Of a stretch of DNA of 11,989 bases, positions 6,318 to 11,989 are shown in pieces (position 1 is the first letter of the stretch; each line of letters starts with the position of its first letter). A program made the translations under genes and the position numbers. Source of the stretch: Planctomycetales bacterium (lineage in GTDB: Bacteria > Planctomycetota > Planctomycetia > Planctomycetales > Planctomycetaceae); the NCBI GenBank assembly GCA_020050375.1, contig JAGVKR010000464.1, positions 1 to 11,989 of the forward strand, in the 5' to 3' direction. The notes beneath the pieces were generated by a model, which was not told where the DNA came from, did no database searches, and saw only the letters and a program-made list of their open reading frames with translations.

Positions 6318-7229
6318 TCAATCGGGGTCTCGAACCGCGGTGATGATCGGGTAAACCCCGGCCGGCTCAACGGCGCAGTCCACCGGGCGTAAACCGACCG
6401 ATTCCAGCAGGGTTGCCATGTGTGCTCCGGTCCGCCGGCGATGACGCAGATTGAAGACTCGCGCCAGAAAGCGGCCGCTGCCGTAGGGGTCAATCAGGCC
6501 GTGTGTGAGCAGGCTCGCTCCCGGCGACATCACATCGCGGAGGGCCCGCAACAGCTCGACGAGCTCCGCGTCGGAGAGGTATTCCACCAGTCCGACCAGC
6601 TTGACGATCTGAGCCGATACGTCGGGAAGCGCCTCGCGAACGCGGCAGGCGTCGCCGCGGAGGAAGTGGACGGAGCGCGCGATCCCAAATGAAAGGGCCA
6701 GATGTCGCCCGTAGCCGAAGGCCGAATCGTCGCGGTCGATCAGGTAAGCAGTGACGCGGGAGGGAGCGACGGCCGACTCGACGAGGGCCGATTGCACGTG
6801 CCGCCCTGGCCCGGCGCCGACCCCCAGGATCGTGACGTCGCCGTCGGCCGCGTAGCGGGCGATCAGCTCGGCCAGCTTTCGTGTGACAATCTTGCGGCGA
6901 TTGCGACAGGCCATCGACACCGGATTGTCGCGCAGGGCCTGGCGATCGAACCAGTCAAGAGGCTCGTTGTTGCGGTAGATGATCTCCATGGACCGCCAGC
7001 CGCCGGGGCGGGCCAACGATTCGGCGATCAGCGGGCTCTGGCTGCGAGCCAGCCGTTTCCGAAGCAAGACGGCGGGCAGCAGGTAGTTCTTCCACGGATT
7101 GGCGATCAGCCAGCGCGTGCGCTGCAGCGTCGTCGGTTCTTCGAGTTGGGTCGCGTCGACGGCAGGCGCTCGAACGGCCGCGGTGGGTCGCGCCTCGCTG
7201 ATCCGTCGGGGTTCGATGACGGTGGACAT
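6318..7229 (-). CDS. Class I SAM-dependent methyltransferase B
   Basis: A 303-residue paralogue of methyltransferase A that aligns with it without a gap over the full length: about 156 of 240 residues are identical between 61 and 300. The marks are the same: GGWRSMEIIYRN (76-87), motif I ILGVGAGPGRH (134-144), the acidic segment LIDRDD (163-168), RGDA (191-194) and the C-terminal GVYPIITAVRD. The N-terminal 30 residues differ. It is the last gene of a three-gene minus-strand operon, 30 bp after the GNAT gene; the spacer contains a repeated GGACCGGG-like motif and no good Shine-Dalgarno sequence. The tentative family is Methyltransf_20-like and the substrate is unknown. Keeping two copies suggests two methylations or two acceptor specificities in one pathway, which is an inference. 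Confidence 0.83.
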   Translation of the reverse strand: MSTVIEPRRISEARPTAAVRAPAVDATQLEEPTTLQRTRWLIANPWKNYLLPAVLLRKRLARSQSPLIAESLARPGGWRSMEIIYRNNEPLDWFDRQALRDNPVSMACRNRRKIVTRKLAELIARYAADGDVTILGVGAGPGRHVQSALVESAVAPSRVTAYLIDRDDSAFGYGRHLALSFGIARSVHFLRGDACRVREALPDVSAQIVKLVGLVEYLSDAELVELLRALRDVMSPGASLLTHGLIDPYGSGRFLARVFNLRHRRRTGAHMATLLESVGLRPVDCAVEPAGVYPIITAVRDPD

Positions 7230-7259
7230 TGTCGGGGACCGGGAAACAGGGACCGGGTG

Positions 7260-8504
7260 TCAACCGGGGAACGGGACCGTGACCGGTCGCGCCGGGAACA
7301 ATTGCTTCGAGAGCAGGCGAATTACGTTTTCCATGATGAAACCGACCCCCTTGATGTAAAAAAACCGCGGGGTCTGGTAGCTCGTGAGCTTGATCGTCTT
7401 GCACTGGTCGGCATTCTGGCCGAGCAGGACAAGTTTCGTCCGGTTTCGCAAGGCCTCGGCGACCGAGGCATACATCATGTTGAAGTACAGATCGTAGTCG
7501 CGGTTGCGGTCGTAATCGACACCGAGGAACAGCGGGTGGTATTCGGTTTCGGAGAACAGGCACAGGCCGAACCCGCGAACCGTGTCGCCGTCCATAGCAA
7601 AGGAGATTTCACAATTGCCGGGAAGCTGCCGGACCATTTCGCGAAAGAACTCCACCGGGAGCATTTCGAGTTTGGTGTCGGAGCGACTGACGACGGCGTC
7701 GTACATCCGGTGGACTTCGGGGGTGAACAGGCGATCGACCTCGTCGGGGTCGGAGGTGGTGACCATCCGCAGGCCCCCCTCGGAGAACTTCTTGATCGAC
7801 TTGCGGGCCTCGTACCGCTTCTTGTTGTGGAGGCTGCCGAGAAAGCCTTCGAAGTCGGCATGCTCGAGGCCGAGCTGATTCATGGGAAGGCTGTCGGCCC
7901 GCAGATAGCCCAGGTCGCCGGCTGCTTCGACGGCGGAAAGCTCGTGCTCCTGGAATTCCTTGAGGACGATGCACTTTGCCCCATCTTCCCGGGCGATCGT
8001 CCGCAACATGCCGTCGAGGGCGGTGAGGATCGCTCGCTGATCGACTCCCTCGGCAAACCGCAGATGGCTCTGTCCCCCCGAGAAGGGGAGGCCGCAGAAA
8101 ACGATCTTGTACGTCACGAGCACGGGGGAGATCCGTTTCAGGGCGCACGCCATGCGACGTGCGAACCCCTTCTCGACGAGCACCGTTCCGTCGACCGAAT
8201 AGGTGCACAGGCAGGCGCTTGCGGCCGGCTTGCCGTCGGCATCGCGGAACAATACGTAGCGAAACGTCGCGTCGCGGGCCATCGAGGCCTCGACGGCGCG
8301 GAGCAGACGGACGTCCATGAACAGGTCGTGGGGTGTCCGCAGATGATTCCAGGCAGTGGTGTCGATTTCGTCGACCGCGGCCCAGACCTGCGCTTCATAT
8401 GTCGTGAGACGCCGATCGTCACGCTGTTCACGGAACACTGACAGCGGTGGCGCTGTGGACTGCGTCTTGACGTCCGGAAAACCGGTGCGCGCAGCTTGTG
8501 ACAT
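7260..8504 (-). CDS. FemAB-like GNAT-fold transferase
   Basis: A 414-residue protein with the double-GNAT look of FemAB-like / Acetyltransf_6 proteins (PF13480/PF04339 type). The N-terminal half carries the WNHL...FMDVRLLRAVEAS segment (52-74) and the C-terminal half a GNAT core: HNKKRYEARKSIKK (226-239), then FAMDGDTVRGFGLCLF (302-317) and YHPLFLGVDYDRNRDYDLYFNMMYASVAEAL (322-352). Known relatives transfer amino acids from aminoacyl-tRNA to peptidoglycan precursors, or make N-acyl amino acids in exopolysaccharide/PEP-CTERM loci; which reaction applies here cannot be read from sequence. The ATG is supported by GAGGAG 10 nt upstream. The gene sits 32 bp after the DUF2156 gene and 30 bp before methyltransferase B, a clear operon. 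No membrane segments or signal peptide are seen. Confidence 0.78.
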   Translation of the reverse strand: MSQAARTGFPDVKTQSTAPPLSVFREQRDDRRLTTYEAQVWAAVDEIDTTAWNHLRTPHDLFMDVRLLRAVEASMARDATFRYVLFRDADGKPAASACLCTYSVDGTVLVEKGFARRMACALKRISPVLVTYKIVFCGLPFSGGQSHLRFAEGVDQRAILTALDGMLRTIAREDGAKCIVLKEFQEHELSAVEAAGDLGYLRADSLPMNQLGLEHADFEGFLGSLHNKKRYEARKSIKKFSEGGLRMVTTSDPDEVDRLFTPEVHRMYDAVVSRSDTKLEMLPVEFFREMVRQLPGNCEISFAMDGDTVRGFGLCLFSETEYHPLFLGVDYDRNRDYDLYFNMMYASVAEALRNRTKLVLLGQNADQCKTIKLTSYQTPRFFYIKGVGFIMENVIRLLSKQLFPARPVTVPFPG

Positions 8505-8536
8505 ATCGGAGTTGCTCCTCGATCAAAACCGCAGGA

Positions 8537-9856
8537 TCAGGCGTTGTCGGAAAGCGTTTTTCGCGCGACGCGCTTGCGAGCTCGCTCGACCATGATTCGG
8601 GCGACGTTGCCCAGATTGAGATTGAAAACCCCGAACACGCGGAGAAAAGCGATCACCGAACCGAAGGAAACTTTGGGCAGCGCGCAGACGTATCGGTTTT
8701 CATAGCGCGGGCGGAAACGGCTCTTGAAGTGCTGAACACCGGCGAAGTCGAAGATGCCTCCGAGGTATTTGCTCCCGTAGTGCAGGCCGCCGCGGATGAG
8801 AAAACTATCTCCAGGCATCGGCGTCTCGAGGCCGCGCCCCGGATCGAGGCACATCGGGACCTGCCGAACTCCTTCAGCCTGAAGCTGCTGCAGGATGTGA
8901 TGGAACAGGAAGGCGACCGTGCCGCGAACCGAGTCTAGCCGATGGCGATAAAGCTCGGTCGCCCACTTCGTTCCCCCCAGGATCGGATTGCAGACGACAA
9001 AGCCTTCGATCCGGCCAGCGCCGTGCGAGCTGCGAGCGATGAACAACCTCCGCAGCCCCAGGTCGTGGGTGTCGATCCGGCCCTCGAAGAATTTCATCTC
9101 TTCGGCTTGAGGCTTCCGCGAAAGCGATTCGGCGGCGACTTCGAGGACCTCGGCGAGGGTTCTGGCCCATTGTTCAGGTTCGAGCTCTTCCGGGCGTACC
9201 TCAAAGGCAGCCAGCCCGTGCCGCTGGCAGAAATTCGTCTGCCGGCGGACCCACTCGAACGGCTTGCCTCCCCAGGTGCAGGACCCCAGATCGACCACCG
9301 GCTCTTCGCCCCACTTGGTGACCTGAAAGCCGTGCTTGCGGTAGACAGGGAGATCCTCGTCGCCGATGTTGTGGAACGCGACGTGCAAGTTGTGCCGCTT
9401 GACATGCTCGACGAACTGACCAAGCAATTCGTCCTTGTGCGACTCGGGGGCGATCAGGCCTCCTCCAACCAGGGCGTACCTTCCACGGCGAACGTAGGAA
9501 ATCAGGCCGCGCTGGCGGGTGGAGAAGAAATACAGCCGATCGGGTTCAGTCGCGAGGTACGAATCGAAGTACTGTCCGTGCTCGAAGACAAATTGTTCGA
9601 GTGACTGTTCGGTGCCGATGATGCCGGCAGGGCTTCGGACCGGAGCCAGTTTCGTTCCACCCCCGGTCACGAGCTCCGGACGGGGAATCCCGGGATCGAC
9701 TCGCCGATACCCGCCATTGGAACGCGAGACCGGATTAGGGGTGGTGGTCGCGGGCGTGGCGTGTGGCGACGCGATGTGAAGGTTTGTCATTGGCGCTCGT
9801 TCAACCGTGTCGCTCGTGGCGATCGGCGGCTTACGGCGAGTGACGCCTTGAGACAT
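8537..9856 (-). CDS. DUF2156 (MprF C-terminal-like) aminoacyl/acyl transferase
   Basis: A 439-residue soluble protein built on the DUF2156 domain (PF09924), the catalytic part of phosphatidylglycerol lysyltransferases. The first 75 residues are low in complexity (T, P, S) and probably disordered. The domain runs from about 85 to 390: YFDSYLATEPDRLYFFS (96-112), GGLIAPE (132-138), VYRKHGFQVTKWGEE (171-185), GFVVCNPILGG (285-295) and a terminal FKSRFRPRYENRYVC pattern (377-391) typical of the family. No multi-pass flippase region like that of full MprF is present. A hydrophobic stretch near 397-415 could touch the membrane. The ATG at 9856 is chosen because AAGGA lies 7 nt upstream; the frame stays open to 10300, but that part looks non-coding. 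It is first in an operon with the GNAT and methyltransferase B. Confidence 0.8.
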   Translation of the reverse strand: MSQGVTRRKPPIATSDTVERAPMTNLHIASPHATPATTTPNPVSRSNGGYRRVDPGIPRPELVTGGGTKLAPVRSPAGIIGTEQSLEQFVFEHGQYFDSYLATEPDRLYFFSTRQRGLISYVRRGRYALVGGGLIAPESHKDELLGQFVEHVKRHNLHVAFHNIGDEDLPVYRKHGFQVTKWGEEPVVDLGSCTWGGKPFEWVRRQTNFCQRHGLAAFEVRPEELEPEQWARTLAEVLEVAAESLSRKPQAEEMKFFEGRIDTHDLGLRRLFIARSSHGAGRIEGFVVCNPILGGTKWATELYRHRLDSVRGTVAFLFHHILQQLQAEGVRQVPMCLDPGRGLETPMPGDSFLIRGGLHYGSKYLGGIFDFAGVQHFKSRFRPRYENRYVCALPKVSFGSVIAFLRVFGVFNLNLGNVARIMVERARKRVARKTLSDNA

Positions 9857-9872
9857 GTGACCTTCCTTTTCC

Positions 9873-9899
9873 TGTGGATTGACCAGGGTGTGGATTGAC
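9873..9899. repeat. Direct repeat TGTGGATTGAC x2, 16-bp period
   Basis: TGTGGATTGAC occurs at 9873-9883 and again at 9889-9899. The copies are exact and sit just upstream of the ribosome-binding site of the DUF2156 gene, in its probable 5' leader or promoter. A 16-bp period is more than one helical turn, so a regulator could bind both copies, but this is untested. Confidence 0.4.
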
Positions 9900-10489
9900 T
9901 GCCGACTTCGACCGAATCGCTTTGTTGCTCGCCCTTCGGTCGTCCGAAGCCGCGCTTGCCTGCAAAAGGGGACGTAGATCGGCTGCGCTGGCGCGCGAAG
10001 GCTCGCGGCACCGAAATTCATGTCAGCAGTATCGGTCATTCCTGAAGTCAACTTTGGCGCGGTCAAATGCAATGCGCGCGGTGTTTCGGCTGTGTCGACT
10101 AGTTCACCGGATGTATGAAAGAATCCGGCCATTCTCTGGCGAAAGTCGGAAGCGAGCGGGCAGTTATGCCGGTTTTTCCGGGGCTGGGGCAGTCGATTTG
10201 GGGCTTGGACCGAACCGCGCGTCCGTACAGAAGCGGTATTCGTGAACACTTTCGCATTCGGCACGTTCGCGCCAGGCGCCCTTTCGATATTGAACAGCAT
10301 TGATTGCCTATGTGTAACAGTATCCCCATGCTTCCCATTTTCATCGGGGAATCTGCCGGTCTACGGCGTTTGCGCTGGTCAGTTGAAGCGCGCGATGACG
10401 GTTACCCCGGGTCGAGGATCGGAGTATCGGCTTGGGATATGGGGGTCGGGAGTTAACGAAACGGGCTTTTCATGATCGCGGGATCTTTG

Positions 10490-10505
10490 ATCCGGCAAGC
10501 CGGAT
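10490..10505. repeat. Inverted repeat ATCCGGC-AA-GCCGGAT
   Basis: A perfect 7-bp stem with a 2-nt centre lies 39 bp upstream of the leader ORF and 116 bp upstream of the SGNH start. It may be an operator or a short hairpin in the leader transcript. A nearby GGATC-TTT-GATCC (10481-10493) overlaps its left arm. Confidence 0.3.
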
Positions 10506-10544
10506 GTGTAAGCTGAAGGTTCCAAGCTTCGGGAGAGACGACCG

Positions 10545-10610
10545 ATGGCTTTCGCCCCTGTTTCGCGACGCCGAATCAGTTGTCGACCGTCCCCCAAGAA
10601 CGTTCACTGA
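10545..10610 (+). CDS. Possible 21-aa leader ORF upstream of SGNH gene
   Basis: ATG at 10545 opens a 21-codon ORF (begins MAFAPVSRRR, ends KNVH) with GGGAGAG about 7 nt upstream. Its TGA overlaps the AAAGGAA ribosome-binding site of the SGNH gene, and only 11 nt separate its stop from the main start, which would allow translational coupling. The peptide is arginine-rich with no recognised function. It may be fortuitous. Confidence 0.25.
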   Translation: MAFAPVSRRRISCRPSPKNVH

Positions 10611-10621
10611 AAGGAATCGTC

Positions 10622-11671
10622 ATGTGCGCTCGTCCTGTTGGTCTGGGAATTTTCGCCGGTCTTTTGGGATGGGGGGTACTGATGAATGGGATCGCCGTTG
10701 GGGCAGAGAACGAGCCCGCGCTGAAACCTCACGAGCGGATCGTATTTCTCGGGGACTCAATCACGCAGGCGGGAGCCAGCCCGGGAGGGTATGTCACGCT
10801 CGTGGCAGAGGCGTTGGCCACCAAGCAGAAGCTTAAGGATCTCAAAATCGAAGTTGTCGGGGCCGGAGTCAGCGGCAATCGCGTGCCCGATCTCGAGGCG
10901 CGGCTCGAACGCGACGTGCTGGCGAAGAAGCCGACGCTGGTCGTGATCTATATCGGGATCAACGACGTGTGGCACTCTCTCAACGGGCGCGGGACGCCCA
11001 AAGACGAGTACGAACAAGGATTGCGTCGAATCGTCAAGAAGATTCAGGACAGCGGCGCTCGCGTCGTCCTTTGCACTCCGAGCGTGGTCGGCGAGCGAAG
11101 TGACGGATCGAACCAGCTCGATCACATGCTCGATGAATACGCCGAGATCAGCCGCAAGGTGGCGCAATCAACCAAGTCGCGCCTGCTCGACTTGCGGCGA
11201 CAGTTCATTGGCCATCTGAAAAAGAACAATCCGAAGAATGACGACAAGAACTTTCTCACGACTGACGGCGTGCACTTGAACGCCGCCGGCAATCGTTTCG
11301 TCGCCGACCGCGTGCTGGAAACGTTGGGCGTTCGGGGCGCTGCAGCGGTCGCAACGGGGCCAGACCGCTTGCTACGGCACGTCGTGTTGTTCAAGTTCAA
11401 AGAGGAGGTGGCGGGCCCCCAAGTGCAGGAAGTGATCGACGCCTTTGCTGCGCTCCCCGGCAAAATCCCCGAGATTCACGACTTCGAATGGGGGACCGAC
11501 GTCAGCGTCGAGAACAAGGCGGACGGCTTCACGCACTGCTTTTTCGTGACGTTCCGCGATGAAAAGGGACGCGAGACGTATTTGCCGCACGCCGCTCATC
11601 AGGAATTCGTCAAGCTCGTCGGTCCGCGGATCGACAAAGTGCTGGTTGTCGACTACTGGACGAAGCGGTGA
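10622..11671 (+). CDS. Secreted SGNH/GDSL hydrolase fused to a Dabb domain
   Basis: A 349-residue protein. Residues 1-28 form a signal peptide with a hydrophobic core GLGIFAGLLGWGVLMNGIAV and a probable cut after VGA (28). The SGNH hydrolase domain (PF13472 type) follows with block I GDSITQAG, nucleophile Ser46; the block II glycine in GVSGNR (82-87); the block III Asn114 in YIGINDVW; and block V Asp215/His218 in DGVHLNAAG. It should act outside the cytoplasm as an esterase or acetyl-esterase, probably on carbohydrate esters. From about 250 a second domain begins (LRHVVLFKFKEE ... LPHAAHQEFVKLVGPRIDKVLVVDYW), a stress-responsive A/B barrel (Dabb, PF07876). The ATG at 10622 is preferred to an in-frame TTG at 10580 because AAAGGAA precedes it and the signal peptide then starts correctly. 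It is probably unrelated to the cluster on its left. Confidence 0.88.
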   Translation: MCARPVGLGIFAGLLGWGVLMNGIAVGAENEPALKPHERIVFLGDSITQAGASPGGYVTLVAEALATKQKLKDLKIEVVGAGVSGNRVPDLEARLERDVLAKKPTLVVIYIGINDVWHSLNGRGTPKDEYEQGLRRIVKKIQDSGARVVLCTPSVVGERSDGSNQLDHMLDEYAEISRKVAQSTKSRLLDLRRQFIGHLKKNNPKNDDKNFLTTDGVHLNAAGNRFVADRVLETLGVRGAAAVATGPDRLLRHVVLFKFKEEVAGPQVQEVIDAFAALPGKIPEIHDFEWGTDVSVENKADGFTHCFFVTFRDEKGRETYLPHAAHQEFVKLVGPRIDKVLVVDYWTKR

Positions 11672-11691
11672 AGGGGATGCGAAAGATTGTG

Positions 11692-11711
11692 GTGTGGACT
11701 TCAGTCCACAC
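11692..11711. repeat. REP-like hairpin 1
   Basis: GTGTGGAC and GTCCACAC form a perfect 8-bp stem around a TTCA loop. It pairs with a related hairpin 11 bp downstream. Short intergenic elements of this kind are a feature of planctomycete genomes as I recall them, but copy number has to be counted genome-wide. Confidence 0.7.
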
Positions 11712-11722
11712 GAGCTGTTGGA

Positions 11723-11746
11723 TCGTGTTGGCTAAAGTCAACACGA
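11723..11746. repeat. REP-like hairpin 2
   Basis: TCGTGTTGGC and GTCAACACGA pair over 10 positions, one of them a G-U wobble, around a TAAA loop. The stem core GTGTTGAC/GTCAACAC resembles GTGTGGAC/GTCCACAC of hairpin 1, so the two look like related members of one element type. Confidence 0.7.
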
Positions 11747-11764
11747 CAGATTCTGGGCGCCCAG

Positions 11765-11989
11765 TCAGGCGAACGCGGGAATGCCGGTCAGCTTTTCACC
11801 CAGAATCAGCAGGTGCATGTCGTCGGTTCCCTCGTAAGTTTTCACGCTTTCGAGGTTGCACATGTGGCGGAAGCACTGGTGCTGGTCGAGGATTCCGACT
11901 CCTCCCAGCAGGTCGCGGGTCGTTCGGGCGATTTCCAGAGCGACGGCGACGTTGTTCCGTTTGGCGATGGAAATCTGCACGAATGTGGC
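11765..11989 (-). CDS. Acyl-CoA dehydrogenase, glutaryl-CoA dehydrogenase-like, C-terminal part
   Basis: Only the last 74 codons are present; the gene runs off the right edge. The segment AKRNNVAVALEIARTTRDLLGGVGI, then RHMCNLESVKTYEGTDDMHLLILG, is the C-terminal helical domain of acyl-CoA dehydrogenases and matches glutaryl-CoA dehydrogenases best (KRNN...LEIAR...RH..NLE.V.TYEGT.D.H.LILG). The glutamate of YEGT is the catalytic base in that family. It would be a cytoplasmic FAD enzyme, perhaps in lysine/tryptophan or dicarboxylate breakdown, though another acyl-CoA substrate is possible. It converges on the SGNH gene with the hairpin pair between them. The residue that could be read as a start inside the window (GTG at 11980) is internal. 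Confidence 0.88.
   Translation of the reverse strand, partial: ATFVQISIAKRNNVAVALEIARTTRDLLGGVGILDQHQCFRHMCNLESVKTYEGTDDMHLLILGEKLTGIPAFA

Larger units (their letters stand above)
9857..10544. promoter_or_regulatory. Divergent intergenic region between DUF2156 operon and SGNH gene
   Basis: Nearly 690 bp with no credible protein gene; the open frames here are in-frame extensions of the DUF2156 gene or arginine-rich noise. It should hold the promoter of the three-gene minus-strand operon and, further right, that of the SGNH hydrolase. Visible structure includes a tandem TGTGGATTGAC repeat next to the DUF2156 start (9873-9899) and an inverted repeat near the SGNH gene (10490-10505). Base composition is less GC-rich around 10240-10350, where a promoter could lie, but no box could be assigned with confidence. 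Confidence 0.55.
11672..11764. terminator. Convergent gap with two hairpins; possible bidirectional terminator
   Basis: The 93 bp between the convergent SGNH (+) and acyl-CoA dehydrogenase (-) genes contain the two hairpins at 11692-11711 and 11723-11746. Their position suits a bidirectional terminator or mRNA 3'-end stabiliser, but neither is followed by a T-run. Confidence 0.45.

Noticed and set aside
6702..8441. 579-codon plus-strand ORF
   Set aside because: It runs antisense to methyltransferase B and the GNAT, both of which have clear family motifs. Its translation is rich in G, R, D and V without domain signatures, as expected from the mirror of high-GC coding DNA.
8942..9604. 220-codon plus-strand ORF
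   Set aside because: It is antisense to the DUF2156 domain coding region and has no family features.
9857..10300. 148-codon N-terminal extension of the DUF2156 protein
   Set aside because: A good ribosome-binding site precedes the ATG at 9856 and the extension has no domain or signal-peptide character.

Overview
The window looks like a piece of a GC-rich planctomycete chromosome (Planctomycetota). The marker genes point that way: the C-terminal tail of a DUF1501 protein at the left edge, a secreted SGNH hydrolase fused to a Dabb barrel at the right, and weak or absent Shine-Dalgarno sequences at several starts. I cannot name a genus from the sequence alone. There are no tRNA or rRNA genes, no CRISPR array and no recognisable transposase.

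Layout. (1) 1-105: end of a DUF1501-type protein. (2) 106-549: gap with one weak 54-codon ORF and a 12-bp palindrome. (3) 550-1464 (+): class I methyltransferase A. (4) 4536-1490 (-): an apparent operon of a stand-alone AMP-forming ligase, a stand-alone acyl carrier protein and a stand-alone CAT/E2-fold acyltransferase. (5) 4537-4948: divergent control region with a 7-11-7 inverted repeat. (6) 4949-5980 (+): SyrP/TauD-like Fe(II)/2-oxoglutarate oxygenase. (7) 5981-6317: convergent gap with overlapping hairpins. (8) 9856-6318 (-): an apparent operon of a DUF2156 (MprF C-terminal-like) transferase, a FemAB-like GNAT and methyltransferase B. (9) 9857-10621: divergent control region. (10) 10622-11671 (+): SGNH-Dabb hydrolase. 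(11) Two tandem hairpins. (12) 11989-11765 (-): 3' end of a glutaryl-CoA-dehydrogenase-like acyl-CoA dehydrogenase.

The segment 550-9856 has the make-up of a small, non-canonical biosynthetic or lipid-modifying cluster: activate a carboxylic acid (ligase), tether it (ACP), transfer it (CAT/E2-fold enzyme and/or the two GNAT-fold proteins), oxidise (2OG oxygenase) and methylate (two methyltransferases). There is no modular NRPS or PKS, thioesterase, transporter or phosphopantetheinyl transferase in view. The ligase lacks the aspartate that binds the amine in amino-acid-activating domains, so a fatty or aryl acid is the likelier starter. A hydroxylated, methylated N- or O-acyl compound or aminoacylated lipid is a reasonable hypothesis, not a demonstrated product. 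The two methyltransferases are about 65% identical without gaps over residues 61-300 and face inward from near the two ends of the cluster, which suggests a local duplication that helped build it.
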